From the NCBI RefSeq assembly GCF_004028095.1, contig NZ_SBHM01000007.1, forward strand, positions 2,852,001-2,916,000: 64,000 bases of DNA, read 5' to 3'. Every line of letters starts with the position of its first letter. Position 1 is the stretch's first letter. A program made the position numbers and the translations under genes. The stretch is from Paenarthrobacter ureafaciens (GTDB taxonomy: Bacteria; Actinomycetota; Actinomycetes; Actinomycetales; Micrococcaceae). The notes under the pieces were generated by a model. That model worked only from the letters and a program-made list of their open reading frames with translations. It did not search any database and had not been told where the DNA came from. Of the stretch, positions 44,511 through 53,248 are shown piece after piece.

Positions 44511-45614
44511 GTGACTGACCAGCTTGAGCGACTCGACCGACTTCCCCTCCGGACCAACCTGCGTGGACTAAGCCCCTATGGCGCTCCGCAGCTTGATGTC
44601 CCGATTTTGCTCAACGTGAACGAAAACACCCATGGTGTTCCTGCCGATGTTCAGGCGGCCATCACCGAAGCCGTCGCGGCGGCGGCCACCGGGCTCAATC
44701 GCTACCCGGACCGTGAATTCACCGAACTCCGGGAAGCGCTGGCAGAGTACCTCGGCCATGGACTTACTCCCGGCAACATCTGGGCGGCCAACGGCTCAAA
44801 CGAAGTTCTGCAGCAGATACTCCAGGCCTTCGGGGGCCCCGGCCGTAAAGCGTTGGGCTTCCCGCCCACGTATTCCATGTATCCGTTGCTTGCCAGCGGA
44901 ACCGATACCGAATACGTCCTCGGTGTCCGGGCGGATGACTACGGTCTGGATGCAGCCTCAGCGGCCAGGCAGGTCGCCGAAACCGGCGCCAACATCGTCT
45001 TCCTTTGCTCCCCGAACAACCCGACGGGTACCGGCCTTGGGCTGGACGTCGTGGAGGCCGTCTATGAAGCGGGTGAAGCCAGCCAGGCAATCGTGATCGT
45101 GGACGAGGCCTATCACGAGTTCGCCCACGACAACACCCCGAGCGCCTTGACCCTGTTGCCCGGGAGGGAGCGCTTGATCGTCTCCCGGACCATGAGCAAG
45201 GCTTTCGCTCTTGCCGGAGCCCGGTTGGGTTACATGGCAGCTGCTCCCGAGGTGACCGATGCGATCAGGCTTGTCCGCTTGCCCTACCACCTCTCTGCCG
45301 TCACGCAGGCTACTGCCCTCGCCGCTCTGCGTCACCGCGAGGCCCTGATGGCCGACGTCGAGGATATCAAGGTGCAGCGGGACCGGATCGTGACAGAGCT
45401 CCTTCGAATGGGCCTCAAGCCCGCGGCGTCGGACTCCAACTATGTGTTCTTCGGCGGCTTGGAGAACCCGCACGAGGTATGGCAGGGCTTGCTTGATGCC
45501 GGCGTGCTGATCCGGGACGTCGGTATCCCCGGCCACCTGCGCGTCACGGCCGGGACCGAGGCGGAAACCACGGCCTTCCTGGAAGCGCTGGAGTCCCTTC
45601 TGGAATCCAAGTAG
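44511..45614 (+). CDS. hisC: Histidinol-phosphate aminotransferase
   Basis: PLP enzyme (367 aa) converting imidazole acetol phosphate to histidinol phosphate. LNVNENTHGVP, ANGSNEVLQQIL, FPPTYSMYP, CSPNNPTGTG, VDEAYHEFA and the Lys in SRTMSKAFALAGARLGY are the HisC signature. GTG start set by the -10. hisD, which often precedes hisC in actinobacteria, is absent here: the upstream neighbour is the LysM gene. Confidence 0.96.
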   Translation: MTDQLERLDRLPLRTNLRGLSPYGAPQLDVPILLNVNENTHGVPADVQAAITEAVAAAATGLNRYPDREFTELREALAEYLGHGLTPGNIWAANGSNEVLQQILQAFGGPGRKALGFPPTYSMYPLLASGTDTEYVLGVRADDYGLDAASAARQVAETGANIVFLCSPNNPTGTGLGLDVVEAVYEAGEASQAIVIVDEAYHEFAHDNTPSALTLLPGRERLIVSRTMSKAFALAGARLGYMAAAPEVTDAIRLVRLPYHLSAVTQATALAALRHREALMADVEDIKVQRDRIVTELLRMGLKPAASDSNYVFFGGLENPHEVWQGLLDAGVLIRDVGIPGHLRVTAGTEAETTAFLEALESLLESK

Positions 45615-45627
45615 TCCCTGGCCCAAC

Positions 45628-45633
45628 TAGACT
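45628..45633 (+). promoter_or_regulatory. Internal -10 element before hisB
   Basis: TAGACT lies 14 bp after the hisC stop and 42 bp before hisB, a possible internal promoter of the his cluster. Confidence 0.35.
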
Positions 45634-45674
45634 TGTCCATAGATCCACCCCTCTGTTTGAAGGACGTTCCCCCC

Positions 45675-46301
45675 ATGAGCGAAACCGGTTCAACGCCGTC
45701 CGCTGCCCGTACCGCGCGCATGGAGCGCACCACCAGCGAATCCTCCGTGCTGGTGGAGATCAACCTCGACGGCTCCGGCGTCTCCGATATCAGCACATCG
45801 GTGCCGTTCTACGACCACATGCTAACGGCGTTGTGCAAGCACTCGCTCATCGACATGACCGTGAAGGCTACGGGCGATACCCACATTGATGCCCACCACA
45901 CGGTGGAAGACGTGGCTATCACTTTCGGAGAGGTCCTGCGCACGGCCTTGGGCAACAAGGCCGGAATCCGTCGTTTCGGCGAAGCCACCGTTCCCCTCGA
46001 TGAAGCGCTGGCGCACGCGGTCGTGGATGTGTCCGGCAGGCCCTACCTCGTCCACGGCGGCGAGCCGGCCGGGCAGGAATACCACTTGATCGGCGGACAC
46101 TTCACTGGATCCCTGACACGTCACGTCTTCGAGGCCATCACTCTCCACGCCGGCATCTGCCTCCACATGAACGTCCTGGCCGGTCGGGATCCCCACCACA
46201 TCGTGGAGGCCCAGTTCAAGGCCTTCGCCCGCGCGCTGCGTGCCGCCGTTGAGTCCGATCCGCGCGTGGAGGGCATACCCTCCACGAAGGGAGCACTATG
46301 A
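45675..46301 (+). CDS. hisB: Imidazoleglycerol-phosphate dehydratase
   Basis: Mn-dependent dehydratase (208 aa, monofunctional form without the phosphatase domain). The two metal motifs AHHTVED and [15 protein letters not shown], plus [13 protein letters not shown], are present. ATG 45675 follows TGAAGGA at a long spacing. Its stop overlaps hisH in ATGA. Confidence 0.96.
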   Translation: MSETGSTPSAARTARMERTTSESSVLVEINLDGSGVSDISTSVPFYDHMLTALCKHSLIDMTVKATGDTHIDAHHTVEDVAITFGEVLRTALGNKAGIRRFGEATVPLDEALAHAVVDVSGRPYLVHGGEPAGQEYHLIGGHFTGSLTRHVFEAITLHAGICLHMNVLAGRDPHHIVEAQFKAFARALRAAVESDPRVEGIPSTKGAL

Positions 46302-47062
46302 GCAACCAGATCCTCAAGGACGGAGCCGTAGCCGATGCCTCGGCTACGGCCAAGCCGGAGTCTCCCGAGGGTAAACCGACAGTTACGGTACTGGACTACG
46401 GTTCCGGTAACGTGCGCTCGGCCGTGCGTGCACTCGAACGCGCCGGAGCGCATGTGATCCTCAGCTCCAAGCCGGAAGATGTCCTTAATGCCGACGGCCT
46501 GGTGGTCCCCGGTGTGGGTGCCTTCGAAACCGTCATGAAGGAATTGAAGGCCGTTGACGGTATCCGCATGATCGGCCGTCGTGTGGCAGGCGGACGTCCC
46601 GTGCTGGGCATTTGCGTTGGCCTCCAGGTCCTGTTCGAGGCAGGCGTGGAGCACGGCACCGAATCCGAAGGCATGGGCGAGTGGCCGGGCAAGGTGGAAC
46701 TCCTCCCGGCCCCGGTTGTTCCGCACATGGGATGGAACACTGTGGATGTGCCCGAGGGGTCCAGGCTTTTTGACGGCGTGGAAGGCGAACGTTTCTACTT
46801 CGTCCACTCCTACGGCGTCCAGGAATGGAACTTCGACGTCGTCCAGCCGCGGATGGCACCACCGAAGGTGACGTGGGCCGAACACGGTGCCCGCTTCATT
46901 GCCGCCGTGGAGAACGGGCCGCTGTGCGCTACGCAGTTCCACCCGGAGAAGTCCGGCGACGCCGGGGCACGGTTGCTGCGCAACTGGGTGGACGGCCTGA
47001 GGAAGCCGCAGGCCGAAAGCACCGCGCCCGCGGGCAGCGACGGATCCGAAGGCGCCGCCTGA
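46298..47062 (+). CDS. hisH: Imidazole glycerol phosphate synthase glutaminase subunit
   Basis: Class I glutamine amidotransferase (254 aa) feeding ammonia to HisF. The nucleophile is C106 in [12 protein letters not shown]; the His/Glu pair is in [10 protein letters not shown] ~25-residue polar N-terminal lead and a ~20-residue tail extend the ~210-aa family core. HisF, its obligate partner, is not in the window. Confidence 0.95.
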   Translation: MSNQILKDGAVADASATAKPESPEGKPTVTVLDYGSGNVRSAVRALERAGAHVILSSKPEDVLNADGLVVPGVGAFETVMKELKAVDGIRMIGRRVAGGRPVLGICVGLQVLFEAGVEHGTESEGMGEWPGKVELLPAPVVPHMGWNTVDVPEGSRLFDGVEGERFYFVHSYGVQEWNFDVVQPRMAPPKVTWAEHGARFIAAVENGPLCATQFHPEKSGDAGARLLRNWVDGLRKPQAESTAPAGSDGSEGAA

Positions 47063-47221
47063 ATGTGGTCCGTAGTCCTCATGGGCCTGGCCGGGCTTCT
47101 GGTGGGTGGCGGCATTTCCTTCCACCAACAGAAGAAGCCCCGCTGGGTTTCCATATCTTTCTACGTGCTGGCCGGGATGTCCCTGCTCGCTGCGTATCTC
47201 CTGACGCTCCCCGGTAAATAA
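47063..47221 (+). CDS. 52-residue membrane protein inside the his operon
   Basis: ATG 47063 begins on the base after the hisH TGA; the frame runs 52 codons to TAA 47219-47221. The product begins [17 protein letters not shown] and has two hydrophobic segments (about residues 2-18 and 30-49) joined by a basic loop (HQQKKPRW), a hairpin of two membrane helices. hisA follows after 31 bp with an AAGGA ribosome site. Third-codon positions are GC-rich in keeping with coding. I do not recognise a family; scaffold, transporter-accessory or regulatory micro-protein are open options. Confidence 0.7.
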   Translation: MWSVVLMGLAGLLVGGGISFHQQKKPRWVSISFYVLAGMSLLAAYLLTLPGK

Positions 47222-47252
47222 GCCCGCGCTCCCACCAACTGCAAGGACACTC

Positions 47253-47996
47253 ATGACTTCCTCCACCCAGCCCGTACTGGAACTCCTGCCCGCCGTCGAC
47301 ATCGTCGACGGCCAGGCGGTCCGCCTCCTCCAAGGCGAAGCAGGATCCGAAACCAGCTACGGAACGCCGCTGGAAGCTGCCCTGAACTGGCAGGAAGCCG
47401 GCGCCGAATGGGTTCACATGGTGGACCTGGATGCCGCGTTCGGACGCGGGAACAACGCCGACCTCATCAGCGAGGTTGTCTCGCAGTTGACGGTAAAGGT
47501 GGAACTGTCCGGCGGCCTGCGTGACGACGAATCGCTGGAACGGGCACTCGGCCTCGGAGTGGCCCGGGTCAACCTCGGCACGGCCGCCCTTGAGAACCCG
47601 GAGTGGACCCGCCGCGCCATTGAGCGCTTCGGCGACAAGATCGCCGTCGGACTTGATGTCCGCGGAACCACCCTTGCAGGCCGCGGCTGGACCAAAGAGG
47701 GCGGTGACCTCTGGGAGGTACTGGGCCGACTGGAAGATGCCGGCTGCGCGCGCTACGTAGTGACCGATGTCACCAAGGACGGCACCTTGCAGGGCCCCAA
47801 CGTCGACCTCCTGCGCCGAATGGTGGAAAAGACCGGCAAACCGGTGGTTGCCTCGGGCGGCATTTCCAGCCTGGAGGACCTCCGGGTCCTCCGAGAATTG
47901 GTCCCGCTGGGCGTTGAGGGCGCGATCGTGGGTAAGGCTCTGTACGCCGGCGCCTTCACCCTGCCCGAAGCCCTGGACGTTGCCGGCCGCCGCTGA
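47253..47996 (+). CDS. priA: Phosphoribosyl isomerase A (HisA/PriA)
   Basis: (beta-alpha)8 barrel (247 aa). [15 protein letters not shown] with the first catalytic Asp, [13 protein letters not shown], the [12 protein letters not shown] loop and [14 protein letters not shown] with the second Asp follow the actinobacterial HisA/PriA type, which acts in both histidine and tryptophan synthesis because these bacteria lack TrpF. Dual function is established for the family and inferred here. sseB overlaps the stop (TGATG). Confidence 0.94.
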   Translation: MTSSTQPVLELLPAVDIVDGQAVRLLQGEAGSETSYGTPLEAALNWQEAGAEWVHMVDLDAAFGRGNNADLISEVVSQLTVKVELSGGLRDDESLERALGLGVARVNLGTAALENPEWTRRAIERFGDKIAVGLDVRGTTLAGRGWTKEGGDLWEVLGRLEDAGCARYVVTDVTKDGTLQGPNVDLLRRMVEKTGKPVVASGGISSLEDLRVLRELVPLGVEGAIVGKALYAGAFTLPEALDVAGRR

Positions 47997-48883
47997 TGCC
48001 GGAAAACCAAGCACCCCGACGCGAACTGCCGGGCCACATCGCCGCGGCACTGGCAGGTGCCGGGGGAGCGACTGATTCCGCAGGGCAACCGTGGGCCGGG
48101 CGCAGCCTGAGCGGGGACGCCGCGAAAATCCACAACTTCGAGGACGACGACGGATCAGCCGACGCCGGCTACCTTGCCGCTGTCCGGTCCCTTCTTGACG
48201 GTTCGGGCAGCGAGGCGGCCGTCGTTGCATCGCTCGCGACCGCGAGGGTCTTCGTTCCGGTGGTCGCCACGCTCGCCGAGGAAGCTGAAGGGGTGGATGG
48301 CCTCCACGCCGACAAGCAGGCCGACATGGCGTTGGTCACCCTCAGGGCGCCGGACGGGCGCACGGCAATGCCCGTGTTCACCTCGTCCGCTGCACTCGAG
48401 AAGTGGCATGCGGGGGCACGGCCGGTAGCTGTCTACGCTGCCCGTGCTGCCCTTTCCGCAGTTTCCGAGGATGCCCAGTTGCTGGTCCTGGATCCCGGGT
48501 CGGAGTTCACGTTCGTGGTCCGCCGTCCGGCCGTGTGGGCGTTGGCGCAGCAGCGGGACTGGACGCCGTCGTACCAGGATGATCAACTGGAGTCGGCTCT
48601 CGCTTCTTCTGCGGCCGCTTTCCCGGCTGTCCGGGGCCTGGAGACCCGGCCCGGTGCCGGAGTCGCCTCATTCACGGCGGACGGACGCCAGGTTGCCGGC
48701 GGCGGTGCCGGCCCCGAACTTCGCGTCGTGCTGTACCTCGAGGACGGACTTGACGCAGCGGCCGTGCAGTCCTTGGTGGCCGGATTGAACGAAGCGTGGG
48801 CCAACCTGGAATCATTCGCCGAAGGCGTCGATTCCATAGAAGTTAAACTGCAGCGCGCGGCGCAGAAGCCCGGGCTGCACTAA
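47996..48883 (+). CDS. SseB family protein
   Basis: 295-aa protein with the SseB N-terminal fold (VFVPVVATLAEEAEGV, ALVTLRAPDGRTAMPVFTS) and a less conserved C-terminal domain. ATG 47996 overlaps the hisA TGA by one base (TGATG), implying coupled translation. In many actinobacteria an SseB-type gene follows hisA; its role is unknown, and a secretion link known for enterobacterial SseB should not be assumed. Confidence 0.85.
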   Translation: MPENQAPRRELPGHIAAALAGAGGATDSAGQPWAGRSLSGDAAKIHNFEDDDGSADAGYLAAVRSLLDGSGSEAAVVASLATARVFVPVVATLAEEAEGVDGLHADKQADMALVTLRAPDGRTAMPVFTSSAALEKWHAGARPVAVYAARAALSAVSEDAQLLVLDPGSEFTFVVRRPAVWALAQQRDWTPSYQDDQLESALASSAAAFPAVRGLETRPGAGVASFTADGRQVAGGGAGPELRVVLYLEDGLDAAAVQSLVAGLNEAWANLESFAEGVDSIEVKLQRAAQKPGLH

Positions 48884-48936
48884 CGGCAGTACCCGTTCTC
48901 CGGGGACTGCCCCGGGGGAACACGAGGAACCAAGCT

Positions 48937-50247
48937 GTGAACTTTGCTCTCTACAAAGAGATGCTGGCCAACCGCCCTGTGCGGAGGCTCCTGCTGGTAG
49001 GGATGATTGCCCGCATCCCGCACTCGGCAGCGGGCGTGCTGTTGACGCTTCACATCGTCCTCACGTTGGGCCAGGGCTACGCGGCTGCGGGCGCTGCCGC
49101 GGCGATCATGACCATCGGCATCGCCCTGGGTGCACCGTGGCGTGGACGCCGCGTGGACATGGTGGGCCTTCGCAAAGCCCTGATCCCTTCGATCGTGTCC
49201 GAAGCTGTCATCTGGTCGCTGGTGCCGCACGTGTCGTACGCCTGGCTGTTGCCCCTGGTGTTTGTCGGAGGCCTTTTCACGTTGCCGATCTTCAGTGTGG
49301 TACGGCAGTCGCTGGGCGTCATGGTGGACGGCGAGCAGCGCAGGGGAGCGTTCGCCCTGGATTCCATCGCCACGGAACTGGTGTTCATGATTGGCCCCGC
49401 GGTGGGTGCCGTCATCGCCACGAGCGGCCTTTCGGCCCTGGGCCTGACCGCGGTAGGCCTGTCCGTCTCAGCCGCGGGACTGTTTCTGATCTGGTTCAAC
49501 CCGCCCACCCGCAGCGACACGGCATGTAGTCCTGAGGAGTCGGCGGAGCGTGCGGCTGATGAGCTTTCCGCCGCCGAGGCGGCAATGGTTGCCTCGGCGC
49601 CCGGCCACGTCCAGGAGGCTGCATCGGAGATGGCCTCCGCGGTGTCCCGAACCGCTGGACTTCGGAGTCGGGTTGCGCGGAACTTCGCGTGGTTCACAGT
49701 TTCCGTGGCGGCACTGTTCGCCGTAGCTGCCGGCGCCGGGATGGTCCTGAGTGGTTCGGATGTCAGCATCGTCGGCCTCTTGGAACGCGGCGGCCACGAG
49801 AACCAGATCGGCATTGTCTTCTTCTTCTGGTGCGCGGCCTCGGTTGTTGGCGGGCTGGTGTACGGCGCCATGAACCGCCCCATTCCGCCCATGCTCCTGC
49901 TGCTGGGGATGGCGGCGTTGACTATTCCCATGGGCTTCGCCACGGACACGTGGTCGCTGGCACTCCTGGCTATCCTGCCGGGTCTGCTGTGTGCTCCGGT
50001 GTTGTCTGCGTCATCGGAAAAGGTGGCCGACCTCGTGGACGAGGAGCGGCGTGGCGAGGCCATGGGCTGGTACGGCTCCGCACTGACCGGTGGTGTTGCC
50101 TTGGGCGCACCAATGGCGGGCATCTTTATTGACACTGTCGGCCCAGGGGGTGGTTTCGCCGCCGTCGGAATCGGCGGCGTTGTGCTCTGCCTGACCGGAC
50201 TGCTGCTGCTCTCCCTGCGGCGGCGCGCTGCCCGCGTACCGCGCTGA
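48937..50247 (+). CDS. MFS transporter
   Basis: 436-aa major facilitator protein with ~12 hydrophobic segments. Loop 2-3 carries the GAPWRGRRVDMVG variant of the MFS A-motif. The central cytoplasmic loop is long and Ala/Glu-rich (residues ~190-245). GTG 48937 follows ACGAGGAA. Substrate unknown; drug or metabolite export is the usual guess for this type. It lies 53 bp after sseB and may end the his transcription unit; a strong hairpin at 50310 follows. Confidence 0.87.
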   Translation: MNFALYKEMLANRPVRRLLLVGMIARIPHSAAGVLLTLHIVLTLGQGYAAAGAAAAIMTIGIALGAPWRGRRVDMVGLRKALIPSIVSEAVIWSLVPHVSYAWLLPLVFVGGLFTLPIFSVVRQSLGVMVDGEQRRGAFALDSIATELVFMIGPAVGAVIATSGLSALGLTAVGLSVSAAGLFLIWFNPPTRSDTACSPEESAERAADELSAAEAAMVASAPGHVQEAASEMASAVSRTAGLRSRVARNFAWFTVSVAALFAVAAGAGMVLSGSDVSIVGLLERGGHENQIGIVFFFWCAASVVGGLVYGAMNRPIPPMLLLLGMAALTIPMGFATDTWSLALLAILPGLLCAPVLSASSEKVADLVDEERRGEAMGWYGSALTGGVALGAPMAGIFIDTVGPGGGFAAVGIGGVVLCLTGLLLLSLRRRAARVPR

Positions 50248-50309
50248 GCGCCTGCCGGAAGGACGTTTCCGAAGGTTCAGCGTTTGCCGATGACAGCGCA
50301 GCCGGGTTA

Positions 50310-50355
50310 ACGACGACGGCGACTCCACCTTGCGAGGTGGGGTCGCCGTCGTCGT
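50310..50355. terminator. Large hairpin between convergent MFS and DUF1844 genes
   Basis: A 21-bp stem (50310-50330 with 50335-50355; one G-T pair) with a TGCG tetraloop lies between the two convergent stops. It probably terminates both directions, although T-runs are absent. Confidence 0.7.
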
Positions 50356-50374
50356 GATCAACCTTGTGGGGGAG

Positions 50375-50761
50375 TCAGTTCACCGGTCCGGTGAACTTCT
50401 CGCCCGGGCCCTTGCCCGGGGCATCGGGAATGAGGGAGGCCTCACGGAAGGCCAGTTGAAGGGAACGCAGGCCGTCACGCAACGGTCCGGCATGCTGGGA
50501 TCCGATCTCGGGAGCGGCGGCGGTCACGAGCCCGGCAAGGGCGGTGATGAGCTTGCGTGCTTCATCGAGGTCCTTGAGGTCTTCGGCATGTGGATCATCG
50601 GCCAGGCCCACCTTCACGGCGGCTGCGCTCATGAGGTGTACCGCGCCCGTGGTGATGACCTCCACCGCGGGGACCTCGGCGATGTCTCGGATCTGCTGGG
50701 AAACACCGGCGGCGGCGTCGCTGCCGAAGGAGTTCCGGGAATTGCTGTCTTCAGTGCTCAT
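50375..50761 (-). CDS. DUF1844 domain protein
   Basis: 128-aa protein: an ~18-residue polar start, the DUF1844 core ([53 protein letters not shown]) and a Pro/Gly tail. DUF1844 genes are commonly found next to infC in actinobacteria. The function is unknown. ATG 50761 is chosen although the frame stays open for a further 200 codons, because those upstream codons cover the infC leader and are an artefact of high GC. It is divergent from infC. Confidence 0.85.
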   Translation of the reverse strand: MSTEDSNSRNSFGSDAAAGVSQQIRDIAEVPAVEVITTGAVHLMSAAAVKVGLADDPHAEDLKDLDEARKLITALAGLVTAAAPEIGSQHAGPLRDGLRSLQLAFREASLIPDAPGKGPGEKFTGPVN

Positions 50762-50850
50762 ACTGGTAAGCTTGTCACAGACCGACTGGAAGTCGTTATT
50801 CAGCATGAGTCCTCCCGCCGCGTGAATGTGCGCTTGGCGGGTTATTTCTG

Positions 50851-50856
50851 TAGAAT
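50851..50856 (+). promoter_or_regulatory. -10 element of infC operon
   Basis: TAGAAT lies 226 nt before the infC start, giving a leader of about 220 nt. No convincing -35 at the usual distance. Confidence 0.5.
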
Positions 50857-51007
50857 TGACTTTCAGTTTGCAAGCGGAGTTCTCTCCCACCCGCGTCAGC
50901 CGTTTTCCTTCGGGAACCAGAGGTTGCCGGGTACCTGGTCGGACATTTCCGGGCACTGCCCTGAAATGCGTAGCCCCCTTATGTGGGGGACTGCTCCCGA
51001 TCTTCGA

Positions 51008-51052
51008 GGCCTTCGATTGCACCGGCAATTGGAGGCCTTCTCTTTTTGCCGG
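51008..51052 (+). promoter_or_regulatory. Attenuator-like element in the infC leader
   Basis: Hairpin A (GGCCT 51008-51012 with AGGCC 51033-51037, inner ATTGC/GCAAT) is followed by TTCTCTTTTT, an intrinsic-terminator layout. Hairpin B (CCGGCAA 51022-51028 with TTGCCGG 51046-51052) uses the right half of A and the T-run, so the two exclude each other. In Bacillus, L20 controls infC-rpmI-rplT by attenuation; the same logic here is inference. Confidence 0.6.
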
Positions 51053-51082
51053 CGAACTCACCACAACCACAGGAGCTTTAAC

Positions 51083-52108
51083 ATTAGCGAGCCAAGAATC
51101 AATGAGCGTATCCGCGTCCCCGAGGTGCGGCTGGTCGGCCCTGCCGGCGAACAGGTAGGAATTGTCCGTATCGAGGACGCCCTGCGTCTGGCTGCGGAGT
51201 CCGATCTCGATCTCGTTGAAGTTGCCCCGCAGGCTAAGCCCCCTGTTTGCAAGTTGATGGACTTCGGCAAGTACAAGTACGAGGCCGCAGTGAAGGCGCG
51301 CGAGGCCCGCAAGAACCAGACCAACACGGTTCTCAAGGAAATCCGTTTCCGCCTGAAGATCGACAAGCACGACTACGAAACCAAGCGTGGGCATGCCCTC
51401 CGCTTCCTCGGTGCCGGAGACAAGGTCAAGGCCATGATCCAGTTCCGTGGCCGCGAGCAGCAGCGTCCCGAGATGGGCATCCGCCTCCTGCAGCGCTTCG
51501 CTGAAGACGTTGCCGAGGTCGGCGTTGTGGAGTCTAGCCCGCGCATCGATGGCCGCAACATGGTCATGGTGATCGGTCCGCTGAAGAACAAGGCCGAAGC
51601 CAAGGCAGAAGCGCGGCGCGCTGCCCAGCGTGCCGAGGCCAAGGCCCAGAACGAAGCCAAGGCAGCTGCCCGCGTGGATACCTCCGGCGGCCAGGCTCCG
51701 ATGACCCAGTCCCTCGGAGACCTTCTGCCCGAAGGCCTCCGGTCGGCCGGTGAAGAGCCGGTGCAGGAAACCGAAGCTCCGGTAGTTGAGGCTCCGGCAG
51801 TTGAGGAAGCCGCCCCGGCTGTGGCCGAGGAAGCTCCCGCAGCTGAAGCCCCGGTCGAGGAAGCCCCTGCAGTAGAAGCACCTGCAGCGGAAGCCCCCGT
51901 TGAGGAAGCCGCCCCGGCTGTGGCCGAGGAAGCTCCCGCAGCTGAGGCCCCGGCCCAGGAAGCACCCAAGCCGGCTGTTCCGGCGGCGCCGAAGCCTGCC
52001 GTTCCGGCAGCGCCGAAGCCGATGGCCAAGCCTGCAGCTCCGAAGCCGGCAGCACGCCCGGCGGCTCCCAAGGCCACGCCGAAGCCTGCATCACGCAAGA
52101 CCAACTAG
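51083..52108 (+). CDS. infC: Translation initiation factor IF-3 with ATT start
   Basis: IF-3 (341 aa) keeps 30S subunits free and proofreads initiator tRNA. The conserved N-terminus (M)[16 protein letters not shown] begins exactly at ATT 51083, and AGGAG (51071-51075) lies 7 nt upstream; no ATG/GTG/TTG fits. A rare AUU start is a known property of infC and lets IF-3 regulate itself. The N-domain is residues ~1-70 and the C-domain ([20 protein letters not shown]) ~78-165. After ~190 comes an extraordinary Ala/Pro/Glu-rich tail of ~150 residues containing a duplicated segment; typical IF-3 is ~180 aa. rpmI and rplT follow. Confidence 0.95.
   Translation: MSEPRINERIRVPEVRLVGPAGEQVGIVRIEDALRLAAESDLDLVEVAPQAKPPVCKLMDFGKYKYEAAVKAREARKNQTNTVLKEIRFRLKIDKHDYETKRGHALRFLGAGDKVKAMIQFRGREQQRPEMGIRLLQRFAEDVAEVGVVESSPRIDGRNMVMVIGPLKNKAEAKAEARRAAQRAEAKAQNEAKAAARVDTSGGQAPMTQSLGDLLPEGLRSAGEEPVQETEAPVVEAPAVEEAAPAVAEEAPAAEAPVEEAPAVEAPAAEAPVEEAAPAVAEEAPAAEAPAQEAPKPAVPAAPKPAVPAAPKPMAKPAAPKPAARPAAPKATPKPASRKTN
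51800..51945 (+). repeat. Exact 47-bp repeat in the infC tail
   Basis: 51800-51846 and 51899-51945 are identical; the 99-bp offset equals 33 codons. The repeat encodes [16 protein letters not shown] and marks an in-frame duplication in the IF-3 C-terminal extension. Shorter PKPAVPAA repeats follow. Confidence 0.9.
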
Positions 52109-52226
52109 TTCGACGCCCTTGGAGCTTTGCTTCCAAGGGCAAGCAACCAGCACGCCGGCCCTCGTAGGCCGGCTGCACGAAAGAACTGCGGATACTGTCC
52201 GCGGAGACGTAAGGAGATCGGTTCCC

Positions 52227-52421
52227 ATGCCGAAGATGAAGACCCACAGCGGTGCTAAGAAGCGCTTCAAGCTGACCGGTACCGGCAAGCTGAAGCGCCA
52301 GCAGGCCAACCGCCGCCACTACCTTGAGCACAAGGCTTCCACGCTGACCCGTCGCCTTGCAGGCGACAAGATCGTCTTCAAGGGCGATGCCAAGGTCATC
52401 AAGAAGATGCTCGGCGTCTAA
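52227..52421 (+). CDS. rpmI: 50S ribosomal protein L35
   Basis: Small basic 50S protein (64 aa). [20 protein letters not shown] and the ending KVIKKMLGV are the L35 signature. AAGGAG precedes the ATG. It lies between infC and rplT in the universal infC-rpmI-rplT order. Confidence 0.98.
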   Translation: MPKMKTHSGAKKRFKLTGTGKLKRQQANRRHYLEHKASTLTRRLAGDKIVFKGDAKVIKKMLGV

Positions 52422-52541
52422 GTTCCAAGTTCTTCGGCGGCTGCCAACCGGCAGTTGCCAACTACACCAAAAGCCTTCTCAGGCCCGCCGGGAATTCCGG
52501 TAGTAGCAGCTTGGGATAAAGATTTCTGAAGGAGTACGCAC

Positions 52542-53222
52542 GTGGCACGTGTGAAGCGGGCGGTCAACGCCCACAAGAAGCGCCGGGTTGTCCTCGAACG
52601 CGCCAAGGGTTACCGCGGTCAGCGTTCGCGCCTTTACCGTAAGGCAAAAGAGCAGCTGCTGCACTCGTTTGTTTACAGCTACGGCGACCGCCGCAAGCGC
52701 AAGGGTGACTTCCGTCGCCTCTGGATCCAGCGCATCAACGCTGCATCCCGCGCCAACGGCCTCACCTACAACCGCCTGATCCAGGGCCTCAAGGCCGCTG
52801 AGGTTGAGGTTGACCGCCGCATGCTGGCAGAACTTGCCGTGTCCGATGCCAACGCTTTCACCGCTCTGGTGAACGTTGCCAAGGCTGCACTGCCGTCCGA
52901 CACCTCCGCTCCGGCCGCCAAGGCTGAAGTTGCTGCTCCCAAGGCAGCCAAGGTTGCTCCGGCCGCCGCTACCGCTACGGCTGTCAAGGCTGTTGTTTCC
53001 GAGAAGCCGGCCATCGACGGTGCTGTTGCTGCCGTTGACGGCGAAGGTGCTCCGGAGGGTTACGCCATCAAGGGCAACGCCGAGTCCAAGAAGTACCACG
53101 TTCCGGGTTCCACCTGGTACGACAACACCGCTGCTGAGTACTGGTTCTCCACCGTTGAAGCTGCAAAGGCTGCAGGCTTTGAGCCTGCCGGTGGCGAAGC
53201 ACGCCAGCAGATCAAGAACTAG
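52542..53222 (+). CDS. rplT: 50S ribosomal protein L20 with C-terminal 'sunset'-like domain
   Basis: Early 50S assembly protein. Residues 1-118 are a complete L20 ([56 protein letters not shown]). They are followed by a ~55-residue Ala/Lys/Val linker and a compact extra domain (172-218) with [20 protein letters not shown] and [16 protein letters not shown]. That pattern (YHxPxSxWYxxTxAExWFxxxxxAxxAGF) resembles the 'sunset' domain annotated in some actinobacterial proteins. Ordinary L20 is ~120 aa, so this is nearly double. GTG 52542 follows GAAGGAG. No frameshift separates the parts, so it is one protein. Confidence 0.93.
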   Translation: MARVKRAVNAHKKRRVVLERAKGYRGQRSRLYRKAKEQLLHSFVYSYGDRRKRKGDFRRLWIQRINAASRANGLTYNRLIQGLKAAEVEVDRRMLAELAVSDANAFTALVNVAKAALPSDTSAPAAKAEVAAPKAAKVAPAAATATAVKAVVSEKPAIDGAVAAVDGEGAPEGYAIKGNAESKKYHVPGSTWYDNTAAEYWFSTVEAAKAAGFEPAGGEARQQIKN

Positions 53223-53248
53223 TCGCAACTGCCACTAAAGTTCTTTAT

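Noticed and set aside
50330..51082. Extended plus-strand frame upstream of IF-3
   Set aside because: Covers the antisense of DUF1844 and the structured leader; conserved IF-3 starts at ATT 51083 behind AGGAG.
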